This document shows, piece after piece, positions 45,800 to 57,188 of a stretch of 64,000 bases of DNA. The position numbers and the translations under genes are program-made. The stretch's first letter is position 1. Every line of letters begins with the position of its first letter. The stretch spans positions 15,689,354 to 15,753,353 of the forward strand of contig NC_045142.1 in assembly GCF_008831285.2 (NCBI RefSeq), given 5' to 3'. This stretch comes from Nymphaea colorata (lineage: Eukaryota > Streptophyta > Magnoliopsida > Nymphaeales > Nymphaeaceae). The notes beneath the pieces were generated by a model. The model was not told the origin of the DNA, did not search any database, and was given only the letters and a program-made list of their open reading frames with translations.

Positions 45800-47042
45800 T
45801 CATACGTCATTGTCCATCATGGACTTTATTTCCTCATTCATGGCATCTTTCCACTTAAGAGATTTAGAACTCTTTATTGCTTGCTGGAGGTTGACAGAAT
45901 CATCCTCCATTAAGCCCATATCAACATCATGTTCTTGGAGATAGACAAAATCATTTGAAATTGTATTTCTCCTCTCTCCAGTGGATCTCCTCAGTGGCAC
46001 CTCTGCTTGATTTTCTTGAGGTTGTTGAGTTTGTTCTTCAGTATGGAGATCGACATCATTGCCTTTTTCTGAATAGAGTGGACTCAGGTCCCTCTTCAAA
46101 GGCAATGTGTTTAACCTAATCACCTCCCCCAAACTCAATATCCTCAAAGAAATGAGCATTTTCCTTTTCAAAGAATGACTTACTGAATGGACTATAAAAC
46201 TTATAACCCTTAATGTTTGTTCATTTTCCCTTTATACAATCAGTGCAAACATTAAAGTTTACAAAATCAAGGGACTCAAGAATTTCTTTCGACATAAGCC
46301 TTTATATTCTCTATTCAGAGATATGTCCTAAGCGCCAATGCCATAACATAGCAGAATTCTCTTTGGCTAATTTTCTTTTAGTACCACTAGACGTAACATA
46401 CAAGGTTTCATTATATGAAGCAACCATATCAAGCAAATAAAGGTTATCACTACTAGACAAAGAACTAGTGGCAATCAAATTTGAGTACAGAAACAACTTA
46501 AATTTACTTCCTCCAAATGAACAATAATAACCAAACTTGTTCAATGAGGAAATAGGAACCAAATTCCGTCTAAAAGACGGCACCACATGAGTTTCTGTCA
46601 AATTCAAATAACAACCAGTCTTTAACAATAACCGAAAATCTGCTATGGCTTCAACTTTCGCCTTCTTGCCATCGCCCACATAGATGAATCTTTCAGCATC
46701 AATTGGCGCTTGACAATTTAGGTAGCCTTGCATAGAGACACTTATGCGAGTGGTAGCACCTGAATTTACCCACCAAGTGTTTCTGGGTACTGAAATTAAA
46801 TTAACCTCGGAACAAACCAAAGTGAAAATTGTACCATTCCTTTCACGCCATGCGTGATACTCAGTACAATCCTCCTTCATATGACATTCACCCTTGCAAA
46901 AGAAGCAGCCTAATAGGCATTCCTTATGCTTCTTTTGTTTTTTAATGGATGATTGGTCAACTGCAACTTCTTTAACAGTCTTTCTTTTCTTACTTATAAA
47001 AATCGAATCATTTAACTCAGGAATAGTACTCAAAATTTGCAA
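45800..47042 (-). pseudogene. Copia gag end, protease and pre-integrase with deleted integrase core
   Basis: 47042-46311 on the minus strand: zinc knuckle CFFCKGECHMKEDC, protease WWVNSGATTRISV (Asp replaced by Asn in the usual DSGA motif), and GAG-pre-integrase LWHWRLGHIS followed by a stop. About 46290-46210 continues as CTDCIKGK, then at once GYKFYSPF, FFEKENAHFFEDIEFGG, which belongs after the integrase core. The integrase catalytic domain (roughly 200-250 codons) is absent. 46171-45803 is the integrase-RT linker with PLRRSTGERR. Confidence 0.8.
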
Positions 47043-47694
47043 ATATCATATAAGCAGAACTCATTATACAAAGAACAAACCAAAGTGTGCTCACAATCAA
47101 TACATGTACAAAGATGAAACAACAAATATAAATGAATTTAAACACAATGGCCCAAAACCCATCACAAGGTACCGGTGCAACGTTAATATCCAATCTTTGG
47201 ATTGAAATACTAACTGCAAGTGTTATTCTTGGTCAACAATGAATATAGATAATTAACCCTATCAAACAACGAGCCTATCTTTGGATTGACTCACTATTCA
47301 CATGAAAACCTGAAAAATTATCACATATTTATTGCCCTGTATACTTAAACCTGACCAAACAACAATCCTCCTTTGGGTTGATCATTGCCCGCATGGATCA
47401 AGTATACTATCATCTAATGTTTAAAACAGACAAATTCATACAACAGAGGTCACTTTGGCGACATAAAATACAAACTTACTCATTTCAAACAACAGACATG
47501 GCCAAAGATCAAATTCATAATCCAAATATTCATCTAAAGTACACCTATAAGTTTAAAACATGTAAAACATGATACATGAATTAAAATTTACATATAAAAT
47601 TTGTCATTCATTGAATCCAAAACCAAATGATTTAATGATGTGACACATACAAAATTTTCTTACATTGAATTCAAAACCTGATGCATTACTTATT
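47043..47694. other. Unassigned, with three related ~90-bp-spaced motifs
   Basis: No coding region recognised. Motifs CCAATCTTTGGATTGA (47190), GCCTATCTTTGGATTGACTC (47273) and TCCTCCTTTGGGTTGATCAT (47367) recur about 83-95 bp apart, each followed within ~10-25 bp by words such as CACATGAA or CCGCATGG. It may be the leader or gag-side region of the copia element to its left. Confidence 0.35.
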
Positions 47695-49100
47695 CTTGAT
47701 GATAATGTGGTTTAACATGTGGTAATCAATACATAAACACATCGTCCCATTTTTTTTCTTAACAAACTAAAGAGATGCTCCCCAAGATGACACACTGAGT
47801 CGTACAAATCTTTATCTAAGAGCTTTTATAGTTGCTTCTTCAATTCTTCTAGCTTTGCATGTGCCATAAAATATGGTACCTTGGAAATGAGGGTTTTTTA
47901 TGGTAACAGCTTGAACTCAACTTTCCTTGTCAGAGGCAAACCTAACAACTTTAGGAAACACATCAAGATGCTAACTTATAGTGGCAAGACTTTAAAGTTT
48001 CAAAAGCTTACTTTCACCGGTCAAAGACAATCAACAAGAATGCAACACTTTTTTTTTTAATAGTTGTTTGGCTTTTATGTTAGACACCATTATCTTGTCA
48101 GTTCAACTAGCTTTTTGAATTTAGAATATCACAAGCTGCATTTCATGACTCAACAATTATATTTGCTTCTTTATGTCCAAAATAAATCTTGAACTCACTG
48201 AGTCGTATAAATCTTTATCTAAGAGCTTCTATAGTATAAATCTTTATCTAAGAGCTTCTATAGTTGCTTCTTCAATTCTTCTAGCTTTGCATGTGCCATA
48301 AAGCTGAGTCGTATATGACACATTGAGTCGTATAAATCTTTATCTAAGAGCTTCTATAGTTGCTTCTTCAATTCTTCTAGCTTTGCATGTGCACACTGAG
48401 TCGTATAAGTCTTTCGTTTGGTCTGCATCTTCCACTTTGCATGTGTTGACTTAAATCCTTATGGTGATTCTTTTGTGTTTGTAGCCAGTCCTCCTCCATG
48501 CATCTCGCCATGGTGACTACCTCTTTTAGATCGTGAGGTCTTCTAAACATCATCCTACTTCATATGTCATCCTTTAGTCTATGAACAAATTTGTCAACTC
48601 ACGCCTCATTAATGGTGTACATACATGGATGGTACATCGTCATGTGTCGGTACTTCAATATATACTCCTCAAAGCCCATATTACTTTGTTGAAATTCTAA
48701 AAATTCCTACATTTTCTTGTTCATTACATGCACAAAAAAGTATGTATTGAAGAAGGTGTCCCAAAACTACTTCGATTAAATTGGTTGTTAATTTGCAAAC
48801 TTGACCTCATGAGTGGACTTCCACCATAACTTTGCCTTGTCTTTCAATAGATATGAACCATAATTCGCTTTGTCTTCTTTTGGCGTCTTGAGAAATTCAA
48901 AAATACGTTACACCTCTTCGATCAACTCTTCCATCACATCTAGGTTGCCATCTCCAGCAAAAAGAGGCGATTTCATTGATATAAACTGTTTAAAGGACAC
49001 TGGAGTTGGCTTCTCCTTGGGTGGAGCACTAGTCTCTTCCGCGATTCGTCCTTGACTCCTCTTGTTGTTCACCTTCATCTGAACTAAGGAGAGCAATGTA
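47695..49100 (-). pseudogene. Ty3/gypsy gag and RT-start remnant
   Basis: Minus strand. 49096-48480 gives gag (SPLFAGDGNLDVMEELIEEV, KAKLWWKSTHEVKF, FLEFQQSNMGFEEY and RLKDDI followed by RRPHDLKEVVTMAR). About 47990-47695 gives the protease-RT linker and RT start (MAHAKLEELKKQL, LLDKDLY, a degraded form of WGAPVLFVKKK). Protease and the rest of pol are missing and stops are frequent. Extra partial copies of the RT-start block lie between them at 48195-48420. Confidence 0.75.
48190..48420 (-). repeat. Repeated RT-start block
   Basis: The ~85-bp block with GAGTCGTATAAATCTTTATC and GTTGCTTCTTCAATTCTTCT occurs at about 47808-47878, 48200-48298 (with an internal 32-bp repeat of TATAAATCTTTATCTAAGAG) and 48322-48392. 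A fourth start occurs at 48396. The copies at 48200 and 48322 are almost identical, so the duplications are recent. Confidence 0.85.
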
Positions 49101-51960
49101 TGTAAGGCTTATCCGCTATTGGGGTATGGATTGGTAGGGTTTGGGCACCCACTTTGGTTGGAGCAATTTGTTAACCTAGAGCTCAATCATCTAAAAGGGT
49201 GTGTGCATATGAATGGTCCGAACTAGCCCCTCTCTACGCCTCATTAGTTGATCCACCTTGCTTCTTACCCCTACCATGGTACTCCATCCGTACATCCATG
49301 AACCTCTATTCATATTAAAACATCTATAACAAACTCTCCAAGTCAAACCAACAAAATACAATGACACAAAAATTTCAAAACAGCAATCCATCACACTTCC
49401 ATGCATCCATATGCATATAATATTATTTAAATTCAACTCAAAACTACCATATAAGCTTATTCAAGTGGCACATACATGAGAAACTAGGCTTTATAAATTG
49501 GATTTTGCTCACATCCACAATGGGTCTTACCCTTATTTACACCCCAATTTGTCACTTTTTCTTCTTTTTAACACAACACATTAAAGCTTTGACGATACAA
49601 CAATCAAAGCATAGCTACAATTTCAAAATAAGAATGAGCCTAACTATTTCATTTATGTACAAAAGATTGTTTGTACAAAAATGACTTTACATGATCATAA
49701 GTGGCCTTATAACAAAAACTGATGTTCAAACAAAAAAGACATCAATGGACCATAAAAGCAAGATATGATATATCGGCACTATGATGCACAAAACTTTCTA
49801 GTAGGATATGAGCCATGCCATGTGATCAACCTACTACCATGGTTTGCAAGGACCTAGAAAAGAAAAACAATAGAAAGCTGAACATTCAAAGCATGACGAC
49901 AAACTAGATAAATCTCTAACTCTTTAATAAGAGCTAAGATCTGGAAATAAAAAAATGTGAGGAATCATACGCATAATTGCACATAGATAGTTACCTACCT
50001 TATCTTAGACTATCAATCTATCATTTCCATATGCCACAAAATGTAGGGATATAGCTAATCGTTACTGACAACACATTTTATTAGTTGATATCAATTTATT
50101 TATATTTTCGATTTCAATTTACAACTCCTATGGGTATAAAGCACAGCCCGTGCACACTACAGGTGACCTCAAGTCAGAAGACAATTCTTGTGGTAGCCTA
50201 AAACACTACACAGTCGTATTCGCTGCAGCAATAGAACAGTCCACCAAGGAAGAATGTACTCAAGGGGAAGTTGTTCGACCTTCCCATAAGAAACTCAGGT
50301 AAAGAAGGTGGGAGTTCAATGCTCCAAACCACAAATACAATGATATCATAGAGCCTTGCACAGCCTGCTCCCTAAGCAAACAAGAGCGGTGAACGCACGA
50401 TATATCCCAAATGTATTGCCATGTCCAACTGGCCTCCATTCAAATTAGCATTTATTGGAAATTAATGATGTAGAAAAGCATACACATTATGTTCGGCTAA
50501 ACACAAGGTCAGCTCAACCTCTTGTGCCAAACCAACCCCAAACCATATTCGTAAGGAGGTCGCATGTCAAGTTATTGCCCTTAGAGCTAGTTAAACAACA
50601 ATCAAAGGATAACACCATTACTTTCAACAAGCCATTCCATGTCTGCCTTAACCATGTATGATATGGAGTACACTTGAAAATTTAGCATAGTGTGCAATAA
50701 ATGGTAAATTTCACTATTTAATTTATTTGATACACATAATTTCACAATCACAAAGAACAAATGAATTCAACATCATCCAATTCATACAAAACCTCAACTG
50801 AACTATAGGGAGTATTTTCGGCCAATAGTTGGCACGTAACAATATGAATCAGTTATCATGGTAGGATGTTTACTAATACTCAATCATGATTGAGGAGGTA
50901 TCCAACTCAATATCCCACCTAAATATATCATAAACAATTACATTTCTAACATACTTATGTCATTACACAATAATTAAAGACAATCATTTATTTCATATGA
51001 TCTTCATTTGTGGGATAGAACATCCATTTCATGGATCATTCAAAACAACAGAATGTTCACATGACCTAATGATCCAAAGAAAAACCACACTTGGGAGTGC
51101 GAAAACTAATTTACATTTGGCTCTAGGTAGGGATTTGCCTATGATGTCATCATACATGATGTATGTCTCTATAAACAACAAAAAACACTGCACGTTTGAA
51201 TCCTCTCTATGAGGGTCCACTCAATGCACATGGTCCACCTATAAGAACTTAGAACCATGAGTTCTCGAGTCTGCTAGTTTGTTCATAGTGCAAATTTCAA
51301 GGCGGTGAATAAACAAAGTCAAAGTTGGTGCGCCAAAAGGAGGGAAGGCAATTTCTCAACCCTACAAGATTTCCTTTCTTCTCATCATCAGCTTATATGG
51401 AGTGAGCCTGCTATTTGATTCCAATCCAACATCTTTCTCCCAACTTCGACAATTGCACCAAATTATATTGAATTTGACCTCAACACACCAGTTGGGCCAA
51501 TTTCAGGTCAACTAGGAATCTTCCACTTTTTCTTAGCTCATCAATTCCCGTAAATCCTTGACCTAAGGCCTAAGTACCTAAGCTTTTTGACATTTTTTTC
51601 AAATGTCTTGATCATAAGTTAATATTAACTTTTGCGCCTCTCTCACACACACACATATAATATAAATTCTCATGAAATTTTCCCGTCAAGCAATCACAAA
51701 GCCTAAAAGAGATGTCTGATCATAGGTGGCATTAATTAACATCAAATTTAAATGGTCAAGCTTAAATGTTTTGATGCAATTTTGTGTAAACTTACCCAAA
51801 CTAAAATTTTAGAAATAACATCAATTTTGCATCCTAGAAATAACATTAGCTCTATAAATTCTTGCACAATGTTTATCCATTCATCCATGACAATGAGTCT
51901 TATTCGTGCATCCACATATATCCATCTTACTCAATTTACAACTCTCTAATTTGATGTTCT
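49101..51960. other. Unassigned AT-rich sequence, probably transposon-derived
   Basis: Lies on the gag side of the gypsy remnant, where its leader and LTR would be expected, but I could not find LTR pairs, a primer site or protein-like frames. Frames over 60 codons here show no recognised motif. GTTCT at 51956-51960 is the left target duplication of the next element. Confidence 0.35.
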
Positions 51961-52085
51961 TGTAATCACCTCAAATTTTTTTAAAAGACTACACTTTTTT
52001 ATCAAAACACAAAATGCCATTTTTGGATCCAAATTAGATCCAAAACGCAAGTTCAAATCCAAATCAAGCATTTCAGAATCATTTG

Positions 52086-52360
52086 CTCCTCCTTTTTACA
52101 AAAAACCTCCTTTTAGAGGGTGATTTTGGTCTTTTTGGTGGGCAAGACCCATTTGTCCCTCCTTTTAACAAAGAATCTCCTTTTAGAAAGCGATTTTGGT
52201 CTTTTTTGGTGGGTAAAACTCATTTGTCCATTCTTTTGACAAAGAACCTCTTTTTAGAGTGCGATTTTAGTCTTTTTAGTGGGCAAAACATATTTGCCAC
52301 TCCTTTTGACAAAAACCCTCATTTTAGATGGCGATTTTAGTATTTTTGGGTGGACAAATG
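52086..52360 (+). repeat. Four ~67-bp tandem repeats in U3 of giant LTR
   Basis: Four imperfect copies built on TCCTTTT(A/G)ACAAA, then CCTC(C/T)TTTTAGA and GCGATTTT(G/A)GTCTTTTT plus GTGGGCAA(A/G)AC. They end ~170 bp upstream of the TATA box, the usual place for LTR enhancer repeats. Copies 1 and 2 of the LTR do not show the array clearly. Confidence 0.8.
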
Positions 52361-52527
52361 CCCAACTCATTTTTAAAATATATATATATTTTTATAAGCC
52401 TAATGGTCAATCATACCCATTTTCAAACCATTTCTTTTTCAAAATAATTCAAAATTATGAGAAATTCGGATGAAAATGAGGTGAAATTCAAAAAAATTCA
52501 AATTTTGGGTTTTTGACTCCAAAATCT

Positions 52528-52536
52528 CTATAAATA
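52528..52536 (+). promoter_or_regulatory. LTR TATA box
   Basis: CTATAAATA followed by CCCCCCACTTCCCC, a typical plant core promoter spacing to a C-rich start region. Same box and distance from the LTR edge as in copy 1. Confidence 0.6.
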
Positions 52537-53811
52537 CCCCCCACTTCCCCATCTCTTGGACAAGAGTGGTCCTTGGGAGAAACCCTAGAGTATTCTCACT
52601 TGAAGACTTAGAGTTTCTCTTGAGCTCTTTCTCTCTCCCTCTTCCTCTTTCCATTTCTTTTTTTCTCTAACTTGAAGCAAGTTACAACCATCTTGGAGGC
52701 ATCATCTTGGAGCTTCACTCAAGAGAATCTTCAAGCTAAGGTGTTCATTTTCTCTAAGTCTGTTCTCATTTAGAAGTATGTAATCCAAACCTCACTCTAT
52801 TCTTTATTTTCTTTCCTCACTTCTTCATCTCCCCATGGACATATGAGATAACTCTCACTCTCTATTTTATAGTCACGAGGCTATACTCGAGAGCACCAGA
52901 AGCATGATAAGATGAGATAATCTTTCATTCTACGATTAAATCATGTTATTCATTTTTTCAAATATAATCTTGTTGTTGTTGCTCTTTCCTTTATCGAATA
53001 TAGACTTCTTTTGCTTTCCTCATTTTCTTCTCATCTTCTTCTCCCCATGGCCAAAGGAGATAGCACTCAATCTCTTTTTTTGGAGACAAGAGACTATGCT
53101 CAAGTGCACCGGGAGCATGGAAAGATGATATGATCTTTCATTTCATAGTTACATCATGTCATCCCTCCTAGTTGAATCTTTCTCTTTTCATCTCTCTCTC
53201 TCTTTCCTTCCTTGAATATTGTATATATATTATCCATGCATAGTTGTATATTATCCATGCATAGTTGCTTGGTTTTTCATTTATATGTGAATGTATGGTG
53301 GGAATGAGAGTGTGGTTTGAGGATTCTTTATCTTCATATTGATTTTTGAGGTTGGGACTTGTTCAACCCGAGGAAACCCTCACAAATATATACATGTTAA
53401 TATGCATTTGCATGACATTTCACGTTAGTTTCATTTTAATCATTTCATTAGGAACCCTAATGAGCATCTTATTCTATGATTTGTCTTCTTCCATACCCAA
53501 CGGTGGAAGAAATATATCCATTATGGCAAACCAAATCATAACATTTTATGTTTTTATATAAATCATATTTTCTAAAATATTTTCAAAAGAAATCTTTCTA
53601 ATGCGGCCTTGAGGACTTAGCTTAGGCTCTTGCATGAGTCTAAGCTCCATTCCAGCCTATATCAAAATTTGAAGTCGGCTATTTTCAAATCATTCCTTGA
53701 TTTTCATATTCATGAAAACGTATGCGTATATATATGTTATATAAGTATGCATGCACATGAATATCTTTCTTTGTTACTTCTCTTTTTATGATTTAACATA
53801 CTTTTATAAAC

Positions 53812-53841
53812 TCTCATATATATATATATATATATATATAC
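53812..53841. repeat. (AT)n microsatellite
   Basis: Short AT run of about 26-30 bp inside giant LTR copy 3. Confidence 0.9.
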
Positions 53842-54802
53842 ACGTGTATTCCATTTAAAAATTTTTCTTTTTCTTTTTAAAATGATCTTCTCTTCTCTAC
53901 TTGATATAAACATCATTTTCATAAGCTTTCATATATGTATACAAATACATATATTTCTTTTTCAAAACATGTGATTTTATGATTTTCAAGATCTTTTTCT
54001 TTCCCTATATCCCTCTTGGGATGTAGTCCTTCATCTTTTCTATTCTTTCAATATCTTACCATTTAAGATTTTAATTTTTCATTTGCCGACTTCATCAAGA
54101 CCACAAACCAAGTAATGACCCAATATTGGATTCATGCTTGATGGTCTACAATCTCAATCCATTTTCAAAAACTTTTCCTTCATATATATGATATTTACAG
54201 AAACAAAAATCTTAGATGTATATTATGATAGGAATGCATCTAAATGAATGTTATGGTAGAAATGAATGATTTTCCCTTTCAATCATATAGGATCAATGCA
54301 TCCATTCATTTTCACTCACTTAATGTCACGTATGATCACAAACACTTTTCCAAAAGAACTTAAGCAAGATGAGATGAAGCTCTAAGTAGGTGGTAACCGA
54401 ATTAAAGCAAAATCTTAAACCTACTTAATGTCTTAAGAGAACACTAAAATGATTTCAAAATAACTTTTCAAGCTTCTCAATATTCACAAGGATTTCCTTC
54501 TAGTTTTTCAAAAACATTTCACATTCTTAAGCAACTCTTCAAGAACTTTTTCAAAAATTTGAAACATCAAACTTTCAATATTTTTCTACATCGCATATAA
54601 AATCAAAGAGATGTTCAAGTTAAAACGAAATGCATCAATAATAAACATAGCCATTGGGTTGATTACTCCCGGTAAAGGCGCCGGGGACGGTCGACCCTCG
54701 TACCGACGGGCGAATCACTTTCTTTCCTATTTCAAAACAAAAACCTCATTTTTCTGGAACACTCCAAAACCAACCAAAAATTTTGGGATGCAAACAGGTT
54801 CT

Positions 54803-56551
54803 CTATTGCCCAATAAATATTCTTAAAATGGAAAAATGGGCTAGTCTCATATCGCACTTTTAGCAGTCCCTCAAATTCATCATTTCCAACAATTTAGACC
54901 ACACTAGATACCTCCACGAAAACCATGATGCCAAGAGAAGTCCTCAAGCCGTCGGGCACCTCTCAGCACACATGAATATCCACCACAGTTCACCTATTTG
55001 AAATCGGTAAGTGTTATACTTGACCTACAATTTTTATTGTGCCTTTATTCCTTTCTTCTTTTCTTTCTTTTGAACATCTTTCGTTTTCATGTTTTTAGTT
55101 CCTCCTCCTTTCGTCCACCAACATCCTTCTTTCCTTGTCACAAATCCTCCTCCTTTCAATCACTCTCATTTCTTTTTTTTTTTCCAAAGAAATCCTAACT
55201 AGAAGTACATGCCATCTCCAATGCTCCCTTTGCCACTCCCCTCTACACCACCTCAATGATAATGACATTGGCCAATTTCAAAGGGATCTGCCAAACCAAA
55301 GGCCTGAGTCCAGAAGTGGGTTGAGTTGTTACATCCAATAACTCATCACCAGAGGAGAATTTTTTAGGCGCTCTTGGAGATTGCTGGCTAGTGGATGGTG
55401 ACTCGACAAAAGGGACTCACCAAATGAGGACTTGTAAGATGTCCATTGGCTAGGTTGACAACATCATCCCTAGCTCCAAGAATGGTTCTTTAGCTGCCTC
55501 TACCGGATCATTTCTCACCTACATTCCCATTATTGGCGTTGTGTTGCTCATCATTGTGGGAAGGTGTCGTTCACGCAACTCATTTGATTGCATTCACTAT
55601 CCACTTCCGGCATCGCTATTATCGGGCAGAGCGTTGTGTGGTCGATATTTTGTTCGCTATTACTGAAGTTGTAATTGACTCTACTAGAGTTCCTTGCTCC
55701 TCCTAAACTTCATTGGCTAATGTTTTGGTATAAATGGGAAATGTTTTGCTGCCCATAGTAATGGCCAGTTCCTGCATTTCTCGTTCTAACCATAAGACAA
55801 TGTTAGAATACACTTCTTTGCTGACTTAGGTTACATCTCCAGCTCCTTCGTGTCCAACCATGTTGGTCTAAAAGCTACATCTCATCATCATCTCAAATAT
55901 CCTTACTAATGATATGAAATAGTCATGTACTGTAAAAAACCAACAAAAATGTCTCTATTCTGTCATCTTATCCACACCTACTTTATTCCTACCAATCGTC
56001 TTTCACTATTCTTATTTGGACTTCAGAACTCGCTTGAATGTTTTATTCCTGCAATTATGATCAAACTGCAAAACTAATGAAAATGTTCAATTAACAAGAA
56101 CAAAACCTTAAAGAGATAAACAGTAGACGAATGAGCAATAAGCAAAATCTCACTGCCTTAATGCCAAAATCCATTGCACTAAGTTCTGCATGGCAAAGCT
56201 CGCTCCAAGTTCTAGACAAATAGCTATATATACAAATCAGCAGCGTTGCCAAGACAACAAGTTGAGGAGAGGCACTCCACAGTGACCAATGAACACAAGG
56301 CGGCCAGGAACGAGCATCGCAAAGTAGGTTATCCAAGGAGAGAGAGAGCTGAGGAATGATTTCCAGTAGGACCAACTCGGGGTCGACCACACATTACGTG
56401 GCACGCATGGGACTTCCCACATTAAATCTGCCGGAGATATTTCATTCCGAAAATCCCCTTGAAATCCGCCATTGTTCTTTCGGTCATGTCCATAGCATAT
56501 GACAAAGTTTAAACGCGACAGAAAATTTCCGAGGTCGGTCGTTGGGTGCAA
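54803..56551. other. Intergenic stretch upstream of the CRM-domain gene
   Basis: No gene recognised up to about 56000. The last few hundred bases (56390-56551) are less AT-rich and should hold the promoter and 5' UTR of the plus-strand gene starting at 56552; I cannot pick a convincing TATA box or start site. Confidence 0.35.
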
Positions 56552-57188
56552 ATGGTGGCTCTAGCCGTTCTCCCCGGCGTCAACCCCTTCTCCTCTTCAC
56601 CTAGCAGCCAGCCGGAAAGTCGTTCCCGCGCAAGAAAACTGCCCCAGCCTCCCATCCCCGTTCCCAAGTACGCTCCCAAGAAGTCCTCCTCTGATAGCCC
56701 TGTGAATCCCGCTCTAAGAACTGTCCACCGAAGAACCAAGTATTACCGGCCGATCCCTGATAGCGGCGGTGTGGTAACCACCGATCAAAGCGGTCGGTCC
56801 GTGATTGTCGGGGAATCCGGCATCTCGTACCTCCTTCCTGATGCGCCTTTCGAATTCCAGTTCAGCTACTCGGAGGTCCCCAAGGCTAAACCTCTCGCTG
56901 TCCGGGAGCCAGCGCACCTGCCCTTCGCCCCGCCGACAATGCCGAGGCCGTGGACGGGAAAGCCTCCGCTAAGGAAGAAGGAGGACAAGAAAAAGAGGAA
57001 GATCCCCCTGTTTGAGCCGTTAAACTCACCAGAGGACGTAGCTGGCAACACGAGATTGTTGCAGAAGCCGGTGCCGTTCCGCAGGGAGGTGAAGACGAGG
57101 GAGGAGATTCTCGGGAAGCCGTTATCGAGGGCAGAGATTCGGGCGTTGGTTAAGCCTCTCGTTTCTACTAACCGACAAGTGAATCTCG
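56552..57188 (+). CDS. CRS2-associated factor (CAF1/CAF2 type) exon 1, chloroplast intron-splicing CRM protein
   Basis: Exon 1 of a multi-exon gene, 212 codons plus one base. CAF proteins join the peptidyl-tRNA-hydrolase-like CRS2 to splice subsets of chloroplast group II introns. The N-terminus (residues 1-50) is rich in Ser, Pro and Arg, as a chloroplast transit peptide. Conserved blocks: VNPALRTVHRRTKYYRP (51-67), VIVGESGISYLLPDAPFEFQ (84-103), REPAHLPFAPPTMPRPWTGK (118-137) and REEILGKPLSRAEIRALVK (183-201), ending NRQVNL plus the first base of a Gly codon at a GT donor (57189). The first ATG is 56552; the in-frame GTG at 56546 is not a plant start. Shorter N-terminus favours CAF2 over CAF1 from memory, but a mitochondrial paralogue is not excluded. 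Confidence 0.88.

Larger units (their letters stand above)
43428..47042 (-). mobile_element. 5'-truncated Ty1/copia element, integrase deleted
   Basis: Minus strand. 3' LTR 43428-43905, PPT, RNase H and RT, linker, GAG-pre-integrase, protease and gag zinc knuckle. No 5' LTR or gag N-terminus is recognised beyond 47042. It differs in sequence from the copia family at 29519 and 36318 (a separate lineage). RT-RNase H is open for 489 codons, but the integrase core is missing and a few stops break the polyprotein. Confidence 0.85.
51961..54796 (+). mobile_element. Giant solo LTR, copy 3 (2.84 kb)
   Basis: The plus strand begins TGTAATCACCTC and ends GGGATGCAAACA, the reverse orientation of copies 1 and 2. 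GTTCT (51956-51960) precedes it and G-GTTCT (54797-54802) follows, a target duplication with one extra base. Blocks shared with copy 1 include the region around 53460-53650 against 2490-2760 and 54640-54796 against 830-980. The TATA box at 52528 makes plus the sense strand, with U3 of ~570 bp and a long R-U5. No coding region. Confidence 0.75.

Noticed and set aside
52083-52473. Two frames with a repeated GKTHL-like peptide
   Set aside because: They translate the four U3 tandem repeats of the giant LTR; the repetition is at DNA level and no start context or domain supports a protein.
54611-54826. 71-codon plus-strand frame
   Set aside because: Lies across the end of giant LTR copy 3; similar text occurs in reverse at 830-980, so it is transposon sequence with no known domain.
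56546-56551. CRM-domain gene start at 56546
   Set aside because: The codon is GTG; the next in-frame ATG at 56552 is the normal choice for a plant nuclear gene.
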